This document shows, in pieces, positions 34,962 to 45,635 of a DNA stretch of 64,000 nt. The notes beneath the pieces are model-generated. The model saw only the letters and a list, made by a program, of their open reading frames with translations, was not told where the DNA came from and made no database searches. The DNA is taken from NCBI GenBank assembly GCA_020543525.1, contig JAHYIO010000001.1:1054001-1118000 (forward strand), given 5' to 3'. This DNA is from Coriolopsis trogii. Lineage: Eukaryota; Basidiomycota; Agaricomycetes; Polyporales; Polyporaceae. Position numbers and translations under genes: made by a program. Within the stretch, counting starts at the first letter, position 1, and the number at the start of each line of letters is the position of its first letter.

Positions 34962-36133
34962 ATGGCCACCACGCAGGTCAGTGGGTCCTTGCGCACGTCT
35001 GACGCGACTTTGGAGCGCATTCGCTGATTCTGAGTGGTGGCGGACAGCACTACTTGTGGGCCTCCGGGCACTTTATCTTGCTTGTGTGTTCGCTCCGGTT
35101 CTTCCTGTCGAAGCTCATGTTTGGAAGTCCGTCGCCGTGGTGGTACAAACGTGCGTATATGCATCATTGGCGGTGTATGTGCGGGGTATTGAGACGTGGC
35201 TCGTGATCCAGTGAGCTTCACGGGAGCATTGATCAGTTATGCCATTGTGTGCCAGTGAGTACTTGCCTTCTACCTGCAGTTCACGCGTAGTGTTGATGGT
35301 CGTCGCGTAGAAAATCCCTTGGAGTACGTTATCTCTCCTTCCCAGAACATACAGTAGGTTTGACCTGTCGTGCCTTAGATCCCCCAACCCACCGCTGCCT
35401 GGGTAAGGCGTGCCATGGCCGATGAGGTATGTTCTCTGTTGTTCGTTAGAGCATGTCTATAGTTCTAATGCACGGCGCAGAATGTGCAATACTTCATCCT
35501 CGCCCTCTTCTGGTGGACTTCGAGGCCTGTGACTCGTACGTGACTTGCACTGTCATTGTGTCAGGCACACTCAATCTGCCTGGACAGTCGCGTTGCTCCC
35601 TTACTCCATCTTCTCGCTATTCCATGCCTTGACGTTTGTGCGCACGACTATCATGCCCCAGTTCCTTCCTCCCGGCCCGCCTGCCACACAAGGGGGAGCT
35701 CCCACCCCTCATCCCCTCGCTAAGAAGCTGCAGGTCTGGGTGAAGAGTGCGTATCCCTGTCTCATTCGCTACATGGATCTTTTCTGACGCTGTGTGCACA
35801 GCGAACTATGACACTGCCATGAAAGCGGTTGCTTTCACTGAGCTCGGAATCATGGGGCGCGTCGTTGTCGGCGTGTTCATGTTCCGCAACTCCTTCATCA
35901 CGCCTGTGTTCTACGCTCACTTCCTCCGTAGCCGGTGGTACCAGTCCAAGTTCACGCGGGAGGCCGTCGCGTATGTACACGGCCGCATCGATAGCTTTGT
36001 ACGGAGCCCTGGCAAGCCGCCTGCGCTTGCTCAGGTTTACTCTCAGGTTGTTGGCCTTACCAGTCGGTGGGCGGGGTCGTCAGTGGTTGCTCCGAACGGA
36101 GCGGGGGCGGGAGCGGGGGCGCGGAGGCAGTGA
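34962..36133 (+). CDS. TMEM33/Pom33-family ER and nuclear-envelope membrane protein
   Basis: Member of the Pom33/Per33 (yeast), Tts1 (fission yeast) and TMEM33 family, which shapes ER tubules and helps place nuclear pores. Eight exons (34962-34976, 35048-35150, 35212-35254, 35311-35323, 35379-35426, 35481-35535, 35588-35746, 35802-36133) sum to 255 residues. Membrane segments: HYLWASGHFILLVCSLRFF, SFTGALISYAIV, NVQYFILALFWW, LLPYSIFSLFHALTF and the GIMGRVVVGVFMF region. TAAWVRRAMADE and YAHFLRSRWYQSKFTREA are conserved blocks. Exons of 15, 43 and 13 bases make the gene easy to miss. The tail is Gly/Ala-rich and encoded by a GGAGCGGGGGCG repeat. Head-to-tail with HAS1. Confidence 0.88.
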
Positions 36134-36307
36134 GCTACGTAACGACCACTATCCGTCCGCTATAACGACTGTCTTGACTTCTGCTTGAACTTTGGTTTGG
36201 TAGGACGATAGAGTGATTGCAATCGTATGTTGTGTCTATAACTATATTTCTTCGCGCTAAGCGTGTGCGAATTCCATATGTTACTCCTCGCGGGCCCACC
36301 GTTACCA

Positions 36308-36335
36308 TGACGTCACGCGTTTGAACGTATAAGAT
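36308..36335 (+). promoter_or_regulatory. CRE palindrome and TATA-like box before the amphipathic orphan
   Basis: TGACGTCA at 36308-36315 is followed at about 36328 by GTATAAGA, a TATA-like sequence, 80-107 bases before the ATG at 36415. The leader that follows is rich in A and C. Spacing and order match a regulated core promoter; the binding factor is inferred. Confidence 0.5.
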
Positions 36336-36414
36336 ATGTGATTCCCTCGGATTGGGGACTCAACACAGACGAAAACTCTACCACTCACACACTTGCACTT
36401 CCTCTACGCACATC

Positions 36415-36769
36415 ATGACCTCTATTACGAACGCGCTCGGGAACCTGTTCCAAGCCCTTACGTCCATCGGCGCATCCCTGTTCAATTCCTTCTTTGCTGT
36501 GTTCCAAGCCATCATTGCGCTCTTCCAGGATTTCATCGGAGCTATACTTCAACTTGTGCAGGCAGTCATTGCCTTCGGCGCAGATTTATTCCAGGGCGTT
36601 GTAGGATTTGTGGCAGGTGAGGACTATGACGCACTCGAGTCGATGTAGGGCACTAATGGCGCGTCTGGTAGCGAACTTCTTCGTCATCCTAATCGCTGGA
36701 GGAGTGTACTACTGGTACACTACTCGCAACGGACAAGGACGTAGCACGTCCAAGAAACGTATTGCCTGA
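36415..36769 (+). CDS. Small amphipathic-repeat membrane protein, orphan
   Basis: Two exons (36415-36616 and 36672-36769) give 99 residues. The first two thirds is a run of helices built from a repeating pattern of small and aromatic residues: NALGNLFQALTSIGASLFNS, then FFAVFQAIIALFQDFIGAIL and VQAVIAFGADLFQGVVGF. Phe recurs every 7-8 residues, giving one strongly hydrophobic face. Exon 2 adds a clear membrane segment (NFFVILIAGGVYYWYTT) and a basic tail RNGQGRSTSKKRIA. I recall comparable short proteins in other mushrooms but know no function. A membrane-bending, lipid-droplet or ER role is a guess only. It has its own CRE/TATA-like promoter. Confidence 0.75.
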
Positions 36770-37092
36770 GGACGTTGAGATGTTGTAAGTACAGCTTTTC
36801 TTCCCCGATTTAAGCGGCGTTGCTGAGGATATGCACCTAGCATTGCAGCAAGGAATGTCTATTTCCTTCACTGATACCACTGGATACCTCCACCATACTG
36901 TTCCAGTAGCTATAGTGTGTAACGGCGTTGTACGAGTACGAACAATGAGATGCTAGCTTTCTTGAAAGCGCGCCGGGCCGCGAGAGGAAGCCGAGAGTAG
37001 CCGCTCGGGCCAAACAGGAAAAGAGAGGCGCCGGGAGGGGACGCTTGCTGAGAACGTTTCACGTCTTGCACTGGCTCGAGGGCGACGAGTCC
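36770..37092. other. Intergenic, no gene seen
   Basis: Spacer between two genes on the same strand. No open frame with a motif; it should contain the 3' end of the orphan and the promoter of the CBS-PB1 gene. Confidence 0.5.
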
Positions 37093-39712
37093 ATGTCCCG
37101 CATCCCTCTGCCATCCCACTCGCCTTCCTACAACCGTAGCGCAGGCGCTCCTACTGCAACATCTCCCGTTCCTTTCCCTGAACGCGCAGTTTCTCCTCTT
37201 CCCCCCCTTCGCCACCAGTCTACTGCCTCAATGTCCACTCTCTCTGGCTCCGTGGCCGAGACCCGGAAGAAGCAGAACAAGAGAGATGAGGTACGTGTCA
37301 CCTGTTCACTCGTACTTCTTCTTTCTCGTGCACTGCGTTATATCCGCCATGCGTGGCCTGAAAGAAAGGACGCGGGCATGGAGGGCGGAATACACGTGTA
37401 TGAGGCTCCCATGTCCGATACGCCCACATCCTCGCCGGAACGCGTCGTCGTCTCGTCGACGAGTGCGATCAGGCGTCGCATACCAGTCCGCCTTCCAACA
37501 CGTACTGACGGTCCGTATGTGCAGGCCATCCGGAAGAAGATCGAGGGCGAGCTAGCGCGCAAGCGCACCATCTCGACCACCCAGCACGCGCCGAGCGGGG
37601 GCGGCCGTCGTCGCGGTAACAAGCCCAATGTGCAGAAGGGCACTGTCGCAGCGCTTAAGCCGAGCCCCGCACTGACTGTACCGGAGAACATCACCGTCTC
37701 TGAGGCCAGCCAGCTGTGTGCGGCGAAAAGGACGGACTGCGTGCTCGTCGTGGATGATGACGAGGGCCTAAGCGGCATCTTTACTGCCAAAGATTTGGCC
37801 TACAGGGTGCGTCTGTATGCGTTTGCGAGATCGCGCTGTGGCCGACATTGTGAGACAGGTCACTGCTGAGGGGTTGGACCCGCATATCACCCAAGTCAGC
37901 ACTATCATGACCCGCAACCCGATGGTCACTCGCGACACCACTAGCGCTACGGAGGCCCTAGAGTTGATGGTCCAACGGCATTTCAGGCACTTGGTGAGTA
38001 TTACTTGGCCTTACTTGTGCGGAATCTCATGGTCTGGTGCGATTCCATAGCCGGTCTGTAACGAGGAGGGAAATGTGGTCGGTCTCCTGGATATTACCAA
38101 GGTTTTCCACGAAGCCTTGGACAAGGTTGAGCGAAGCTCTTCAGCTTCCGAGAAATTGTACAGCGCTCTCGCTGGAGTCCAGTCCGAGCTCGGTGCCGGC
38201 CTCGGCTCCAACCCTCAGGCGGCGGCGATGCTATCCTACGTCGAGGCCCTCAGGGAGAAAACGGCGCTGCCCGACCTGACGTCTGTAATGGACTCGCGCA
38301 CCCAACCTGCCACTGTGGGCCCGAAGACCACGGTCAAGGAGGTCGCGAAGCTCATGAAAGAGCGGCGCACGACTGCCGTGTGCGTAATGGAGCCAGCGGC
38401 GCCGGGCTCGACGACTCCCAAGATCGCGGGTATCTTCACGAGCAAGGACATCGTGCTGCGCGTTATTGCCGCTGGCCTGGACGCGACGCGGTGTAGTGTT
38501 GTTCGTGTCATGACCCCGCACCCCGATACCGCCCCGCCCACTATGACCATCCATGATGCGCTCAAGAAGATGCACAGTAAGGTCCTGCCACTCGGGACGA
38601 AATGATGGCGCTGACTCCTGAATTGACAGTCGGGCATTACCTGAACCTGCCTGTTGTCGAGGCTGACGGTCGTCTGGTCGCCATTGTGGATGTTCTGAAG
38701 CTCACCTATGCTACCCTTGAGCAGGTATGTCCCACAGATGAACAGAGATACGGGCGTCGGTTAAGACTTGAGTGTCCTACAGATGAACCACATGTCGCAG
38801 GAGGCGGCTGGCGGCGAAGGTGAACCCGAGGGCGGACCCATGTGGGGACGCTTCTTCGAGTCCCTCGGTGGCGGCGATGACACCGAATCGATGGTCTCTG
38901 GCTCTCACTACCAGGGCGACGGTGCCTCCCTGTCCCACTCTCGCGGGTTCTCGAGGAGCATGTCGGCTTTGATGCAATCTCCACACTCGGAGGTTCACCC
39001 CAACGACTCTGCATCGGTGGTGGACGACGACCAGGAGTCTGCACTGGCTGGGTACCCTAAGCGTAGCCATGAGGTTCCTTCAATTGTTGGGCCTCCTGCG
39101 TCCATACCCCCTGTCGATGACGGCACCTATGTGTTCAAGTTCCGTACTCCCAGCGGCCGCACGCACCGGTTCCAGGCTCGTCATGACAATGTGGAGACCT
39201 TGCGTGAGATTGTCAGTGGCAAGCTCGCCACCGATCCCTTCTTCACTGGATACAAGACCTCGGACCCGTCTGAACTCCCTCCGGACCCGACCGACTTCAC
39301 ACTCTCATACACGGACGCGGATGGGGATATTGTGCTGATTACCTCGGACTCTGACGTGACCGACGCTGTGAAGATTGCGCGTTCGTCTCATGTCGATCGT
39401 GTTGTCCTCTTCATCCAGGGAGGTAGAGGCTGGGCCGACGTCATGGACAAGAAGAGTGCGCAACAGGCTGAGGCTGTAGCTGCTGCTGCTGCTCAGGAGA
39501 TGAAGGAGGTGGAGAAGACGGAGGCCGTCGCGACTCCGCCTGTCGCCCAACCGATCCCGAGCCCATATGCTCCGCCGCCTTACGTTCCTGCACCTCCTGT
39601 TGAGCCCGAGTTGGTGATGGGTATCCCGAAGGATCTGCTCCTGCCTGCTAGTATCGGCGCGCTTGCTGCGGTCATTCTCGGTGTCTTCACAATTTCTCGC
39701 TTAACACGATGA
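37093..39712 (+). CDS. CBS-domain and PB1-domain protein with C-terminal membrane anchor
   Basis: Six exons (37093-37290, 37525-37806, 37859-37993, 38051-38576, 38630-38724, 38783-39712) give 721 residues. Four CBS motifs in two Bateman pairs: ITVSEASQLCAAKRTDCVLV with GIFTAKDLAYRV, TSATEALELMVQRHFRHLPV with VVGLLDITKV, TTVKEVAKLMKERRTTAVCV with GIFTSKDIVLRVI, and MTIHDALKKMHIGHYLNLPV. Such pairs bind adenine nucleotides. A PB1 domain follows (YVFKFRTPSGRTHRFQ ... SYTDADGDIVLITSDSDV), a module for protein pairing. The end is a proline-rich linker and one hydrophobic helix (LLPASIGALAAVILGVFTIS), a tail anchor. Related to fission yeast Mug70-type proteins; role unclear, perhaps energy sensing. 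Intron 1 is 234 bases and in frame. Confidence 0.9.
37291..37524 (+). other. Long first intron that is fully open in frame
   Basis: Donor GAG|GTACGT, acceptor GTGCAG. At 234 bases it is about four times the local norm, is a multiple of three and has no stop in the reading frame of the flanking exons. Retention would add 78 residues, including a Ser/Arg-rich part (TSSPERVVVSSTSAIRRR). Homologous proteins as I recall them join ...NKRDE directly to AIRKKIEGEL, so splicing is the likely main form. Confidence 0.65.
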
Positions 39713-40209
39713 AGGTCGGGGCCATTAATTGCTGAGTACGTGAACAGGATGGGCTGGAAGGGAGGCATGGATTAATTCGATCGCGATACATATTCCCATA
39801 CGTTACCTTGATTTTCGGTGCCCTATCGCCTGCTATATGAGATTCATAGTGCACTTTGCAACCCTACGCTCACGATAACGGTTCACGACTGCTCACGCTT
39901 CACGACTTAGAATGCATGCTTAGACCTCGTCCTCGCTGCGTGTTTGTTCAGTGTGTGTATCCGTCGTATACACCTGGTGTTGATGGTGTGTGGAGAATGG
40001 AAATAGCGGCTAAAGACATCGGCCGCACGTGGCTGAACGCGATCCGAATTGAGCACGATCGGTATGCGCCGTCACGTTTAGACTGCAGCCACTTGGCCGC
40101 CACAACCTCGTCCCGCTCGCTCTCACCGCCGTCCTAGCCAGCCCCGACGCGTGTCGGCATAACCCGCGACGACGAGAGTACATGTCCGTCTCCTGCCAGT
40201 GGTACAGCA
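39713..40209. other. Intergenic, no gene seen
   Basis: Spacer between the CBS-PB1 gene and SGF11, same strand. The last 60 bases are C-rich. No coding model supported. Confidence 0.5.
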
Positions 40210-41921
40210 ATGCCGAAACGGGAGCGCGATGAGGCTGTCGCCGAGCTCGTGAGTGTCTGTCCGTCGTCTTGCCAGGCCCTTCCGCGCTCCCCGGACTTGT
40301 GTTGACGAACGATGGGGGGACGACAGAGTTCGACCATATTCGCGGCGATGGTCGAGGAGATCCTTATGGACGTCGTGCAGCAGTCGCACAAGGAGATCGC
40401 GCGGTCTAGGACCGTATGCGACGTTTGCCACACGAGGTGCGTCTTTGTCTCCCGCCTTCCTGCGCGTTCGTTCGTGAGTGTGTGTGCTGACGGGCACTGG
40501 GGTTGCGACGACCACAAAGATGCGGAGCAGGTTGGTCGTTTGCGCGCTGTGTCTTGGGGCTGCAGCGCACTGTGCTGAGTGGTATGGATGCATGTCAGTG
40601 CACGTGCCCGGTCCGTCCAATGCGAACGCGAACGCGAACGGGAGCAGTTCGAGAGTGCCGACCCCGACGACTGAGCTGAAGGGCGGAGAGGACAACAGCC
40701 CGTCGGCCACTGGGTCGAACACGCCCCTGAACGGGAAAGACGGGACGGTGTATTTCGAATGTCTAGAGTGCAAGCGCCAGGTGAGTGAGAGTGAAGTCTC
40801 GAGAGATGACGGTCGCTCTATTTGCCCCTCGCTCCTGTGCAGATCGCTTCCAACCGCTATGCTCCTCATCTGAGTAGCTGTATGGGACTGGGCAATAGAA
40901 GAGGAGCCGCGCGCAATGCGTCTGTGAAAGCCAAGTGCGTACATCGCTGGACTGTGTGTGATTATGCCTCCGGCTTATGCTCTGCTCCTGCTCAAACCAA
41001 GACTCGGAGCAGACTTCGGGAAGACGTCCTCGCCGCGCCCTGGTTCTGAAGCTGGAGACTTCCATGACGATATCAAGCCAGCTCCCAAGGGCAAAGGGAA
41101 GTCGAAGGTAAAGAAATCAGGTAAGCCTTGCAAGTGCATAATGTAAGGATAGGCCGCTGAAGTGCAGCTCTCAAGATTCTATGCTCAATGTCAATGGCAA
41201 ACGGGTGCATACCATCCTCTCGCCTTGTTCTGAAAACACTCTGACATGGCATGTTCACCTGCAGAACGGCTCTCCGTCTGTGTCTCCCACAAAGAAGCCA
41301 GTCAAGAAGCAGAAGACCGCAGGTAGGCGTCTCCATCTTCCTTGTGCATTGTTCTCGCCTTCATGCGTGTTTTCCTCAGGCTCTCCGGCCGGTCGTGTCA
41401 AGACCGATCCCGACGTAAGTGATGGAAGCCACTACCGTTACCACGACAATATGACCCACGTTCACCCCCATCGCTCCAGTTACTGTCCGTCGGTGGCTCC
41501 CAGTCCCGCATTCCCTCCAAGCTGGGGACTTCGTCGACAATCTCGCACCGCGACCGTTCGTCCTCCCCCGAGTCGTTCACGCGACTGTCCTCGCCCGCCC
41601 GCTCTGTCTCAACCCAGGCTTCGACGGCGATACGGAGTCCCGCGATCAGCCACGCGTCGCTCAACAAATCGAAACAGACGAATGGGAAAGGGCGGGGCGC
41701 CCCCGCGCCCCCTCGAATGCCGAGCCCCCCACGTCTGCCTCCTCCCGTGCCGGTCATTCGGATGGAGGCAGAATACCTTGTCGGTGAGTCGCCGTATCGT
41801 GTCTCGTGTTCTGAATGGGGTGTTCGTCTATGGGCGCGATACTGATGTGCTTGGTTTGTTGCTTGCGCTAGACGTCGAGGGCGAAGAAACCGGTTCGTCT
41901 ACTGATACTGATAGTGACTGA
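40210..41921 (+). CDS. SGF11: SAGA deubiquitinase-module subunit Sgf11
   Basis: Zinc-finger adaptor that docks Ubp8 on the H2A/H2B acidic patch so that SAGA can remove ubiquitin from H2B. N-terminal helix: exon 1 (40210-40248) and exon 2 (40327-40436) give FAAMVEEILMDVVQQSHKEI and CDVCHTR. The Sgf11 finger is CLECKRQ|IASNRYAPHLSSCMG with LGNRRGAARNASVKAK, the nucleosome-binding arginine region. A long low-complexity tail follows with NGSPSVSPTKKPVKKQKTAG and many S/P residues, ending in the typical mushroom Sgf11 tail EYLVDVEGEETGSSTDTDSD. About eight exons; the junction between 40436 and about 40600 is uncertain, since no single canonical acceptor gives the expected CHTRC-VHVPGP join. An Asn-Ala repeat at about 40620-40640 comes from a GAACGC triplet pair repeat. 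Confidence 0.85.
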
Positions 41922-42271
41922 GGCGTGCGTGATTCCCGGGACTCCTCGTACTGTTTTGTTGTGGACCTTTGATATGTATCGCATCTCTGTCTAGTTTTGT
42001 CGCTCTCCTGAGGTAGGATTACACACATACACACATCTCGACTTTGTACTCTATGTACCGTGCCATATTTGCTAACCGCGTAAGAAATCCAGAAACCGTC
42101 GTGTACCAAGGAGCGCTTGGTCTACAATGCAAGATGAGTTACTCTACAATAATCAATCCTACAGACAAAGCAAGAGATTCAAAGCGTCAGAACATGAGAC
42201 ATGAAATAGCGCAGGCTAGGCGTAGTCAGATCATCACAGTAAGGCATCCTACCCACCTCGAGCCTCTTACC
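41922..42271. other. Convergent spacer, no gene seen
   Basis: Lies between the stops of SGF11 and the MFS transporter. A/T-richer than its neighbours; holds both 3' ends. Confidence 0.5.
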
Positions 42272-44759
42272 TCACAGCTCGTCGGGGAGTTGTGATGGGA
42301 ACAGGCTCCAGAGGCTGAACAGGGCCACGCACTGCGAGACGGTGATGTACGGGAGCGTGTGAGGACCGACGTATGTCGAGAGCGTGCCCGTGATGAATGG
42401 AAACAGGGCTGGTCGTGTTCCGGCGCAGTCAATGGCAGGGTCGCGGTTTAGGGTAGGATGGGTGTGGTTAGCATTACTCGGTTCCCGGATGCAGACGCGG
42501 ATACCGTTGATCGGTAGCCAACTCACCTGTGCCAAAGCTTCCGAATGCAGCACTGCGTGGCGTAAGGATCGGACGTCACCGTCAGATAGGTCGAGAGTCT
42601 GCGGATAGCAGGTTTGAGGGGCTTACACGATGGCTAATGACACGAGGTGGACCTCGGTCGGGAGGAGGTCCCGAGCGATGCCGAGGTTCGCGGGGTAGAC
42701 GGGACCATACATGAGGCCGACTATGGCGGTGGAGACGGCGTTCTCGATGAACGAGGGGACAAACCAGATGCAGAGGTGCATGCAAAACGCGAGAACTGTT
42801 CGAACAGCTGTTAGATGAGTATGGCGGGGATGCCAGAACGATGCGTCCTTACATCTGGGATCAGAAAGACACCGTTGGGGAAAAGTGGGGATCAGCGATC
42901 TTGGTCACCGTGGTTATTTCGAGATCCGTAGCATCACGTACATGCATCCCTGGATGATCCATTTCCGCTGACGGAACGTGATGCTGTTTGAGGATGACTC
43001 AGCGGACGTTCCCGAGCACAAGATGGAGTCACGCACATGCCGCTGAGATAACCCCAGGTGAGCCTACTGATCGCCATGCCGCCCCAGAACCCACTGGTGA
43101 CATATCCGACAGTGTTGGGATTCGCGTTCTGCAAGGCGGCTGAGTATCATAGTCAGTGAATGGATTAAGCGAGAGCTTACGCGGACGCCCAGGAGATATA
43201 TAACAATCTACAGCAGGAAGAAATAGGATCCGTTTGTGAACCACACGAAGTTGAGAGGCCACTCACGTATCCCTGGGTGGAAGCCTCGCTGGAAGGTGTA
43301 TGAGACCAGGACTGTATCGCACAGGTGAAGTCTACGAACCTTCCGTTGTAGAGCATTGCGAAGAAAGCTGAAGCCCACATTTTGGGCTTCTTGAGAGCAG
43401 TTGAGTAGGCTGAATAAAATCAGTCAGCACTCGCTGCGAGTCACAGAAGGGCCACGTACTGTGAGGCCCAATCGATCTCTTCTTTGGTAAAATATACGCA
43501 GTGCTCTGCGTTGGCGACGTATGAGATTCAGGAACCGTCGCCGCCATCGTACTGAGAACTTCGGGAGATGGAAGGGGTCCAGATCTCATGAGGCTCCATG
43601 CAAAGTCTGCATCGTGTTGTAGCTCGGCAAGGGTCGGCCGGTAGGCATATATGATCAGAGATGTGTTCAGAGCGGAGAGCACGAGGGAGCCGTAGTAGAA
43701 ATTGGCCCAACGGATGCCTGTGGCAATGATACTCTGGCAGACGAGAGGTGCGCCGAATGCACCGACGGCTGTGATATTGATGAGTTCGACATCGTTGAGA
43801 TGTGTGAAACGCCAAACTAACCCCAAGTGCCGTACATGTAGCCAAGGCCACGCTTCGACACACTCGACACGTATACGTTCCTAGGAAGCCATCAGCGCGT
43901 ATATCCGGCAGTTGTCACAGAGAGTCCTCACAGAGTTGCTGTGTGGTCACAACCAGAATGAGCGATGGAGTAAGAGTGAGATATCAAGGACCTACCGAGG
44001 ATAAACGACCTAGCGAACGCAGAGAGAGCGTAGGCTACAAGCATACTTGGAAAACCGCTCTTGGTGCCCATGATAACGAAGAATATCGAGTGTAAAATAC
44101 TGGCGATAACTAAGGTTAAGAATCGACCTCGTGACGCAGAGAAGGCGACGATAGCTGCGTCCTGCTCTTGAGCTTCATCCTTTCGCCAACGGTGAGACAG
44201 AGGAAAGGCGAATACGGTGGGTGTCCTATTGGCCGAGAAGTGACTGCGCCCTAGGAAACCAGTAAGATACTCGATGAAAATGGTACCGAGCGCGGCGCTG
44301 GATGAGATGGTCATCAGCACGTTAAGCAGTAGGAACAGAGAAAGAACGGACCCCAAAGCGCTAGTAACGAATAGAAGCGACGAGGTCATGAAACTCAAAT
44401 CAAAATCTCGTTTGAAGTCTTTTGAGCAGTAAGTTACATGAAGTAGCCGGGGTAGCATCGCATCGTGCTTACAAGGTAACAAGGTGCCAGTCACTATCCC
44501 AAGCAACGAGGGTCAGTTCTGATTCCAGACAGAGTGGGACTCAGACATCACCTCCATCACCCCATCCCAATGTGAGGAGGGCAAAAAACGCGGACGCTAG
44601 ACGGATCCGTATGCGACCCTTGGACAGGGTGTCATGTACCGGAGAAGTCTGGACATTTGCAAGCCCGGACTTTTCGGCGTCGAGTACACCCTGAGGGATG
44701 GGGCCCGACGAGGATTTGATGGCATTGCAGGTTGTATTTTGGAGGGAAGGGGGCTGCAT
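42272..44759 (-). CDS. Major facilitator superfamily transporter (Bsc6/fucose-permease-like)
   Basis: Twelve-helix secondary transporter of the plasma or vacuole membrane; substrate unknown. About eleven exons. The N-terminal domain reads RLASAFFALLTLGWGDGV, TGTLLPYFKRDFDLSFMTSS and LLFVTSALGS; the middle has NVYVSSVSKRGLGYMYGTWA and VGAFGAPLVCQSII; the second half has ALKKPKMWASAFFAMLYNG, TVGYVTSGFWGGMAISRLTW and GYLSG. It ends ALFPFITGTLSTYVG and FSLWSLFPSQLPDEL. The order and motifs match fungal Bsc6-type and sugar-permease-like MFS proteins. The start at 44759 gives an about 50-residue cytoplasmic N-terminus. A few introns are longer than usual (about 145 bases near 42795-42940). Two exons (SEASTQGY and IVIYLLGV) are short; small errors there are possible. 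Confidence 0.83.
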
Positions 44760-45635
44760 GCTGGAGGCGGCGACGGAAGACGACCCATGGTTGGAGATGT
44801 GGCATGCTTTATAACCTCACAAACGAGGATGCTCGCGTCTGAGTCTCTCCACGCTGGGGAACACGCGGGCTGGTACGTAGTAGCGCTGTTGAAGGCATGT
44901 CGCACACGGCATTATGAAAGAAGAAAGAAGGAAGTCCGGAGAGAAATCAGCCGCGGAGCTGGACACTTCAAGGCTGCTATTCTGACGTCCTAGCCAATAG
45001 ATGAGCGGGACGCTGAGTGACCCGGATCCTATGCGAGAAACGTTGCCTAAGGAGCAAGGAAAAGGACAAATCAGTTAGGCATTCCTGACGTGTAAGAGAC
45101 TATGACCATACTGAGACTGTGCAGGTGAGCAATTGCATGTAGAAGCAGTGAGCACGCGACTCAGAGAACGCTCTCGAGCTTGTATCCCGTCATTGAAGAC
45201 GTTAAGGACCGGGAGCGAGTCCAGGGACGCACAACACTCGTCATTGCCGGCGCATGCTGGATGGAGCAGGCGCAAGAAGTGGAAGTAGATTGGACATAGG
45301 CCCGGGTGTCATTTCTGTGCGCATAGTGGCATGCAAGCAACACATGGCATGATGGGGAGGCTGCTGTGCTGTAATTGTCGGCATTTATTCACTTGCGCAT
45401 ATGTCGCGCGCAGTTCGAAGACGAGAGTCTGAGAGAGCAGAGCCGGATGCAGAGGGAAAGAACAGCCACAGGACAAACAGGACCACATAGGGCGTGGGAG
45501 AGTGCGGGCGAGCGGGGAGGCCGGCGTTTGTTGGCCGTGTAGGCGAGTCCGAGTCCGCCGCCGGTCGCTGCTCTTTGAGTCCCTCGTTCTTGTGCTCGCA
45601 GGCCGAACCATCCAACCTCCAGTCACTCGTTCACC
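44760..45635. promoter_or_regulatory. Divergent promoter region, MFS transporter / UPF0658 gene
   Basis: 876 bases between two divergent starts. Open frames here lack motifs. The 120 bases before 45636 are rich in C and contain repeated CCTCC and CTCG words typical of strong fungal leaders. Confidence 0.5.

Noticed and set aside
34140..35002. Frames of 180 and 243 codons overlapping the HAS1 C-terminus on both strands
   Set aside because: The HAS1 frame continues to a proper stop at 34545; the others are shadows of its charged low-complexity tail.
37045..37092. Upstream in-frame extension of the CBS-PB1 protein
   Set aside because: The frame is open to 37045, but the extension begins in untranslated-like sequence without an ATG I could support; the ATG at 37093 starts the low-complexity N-terminus usual for the family.
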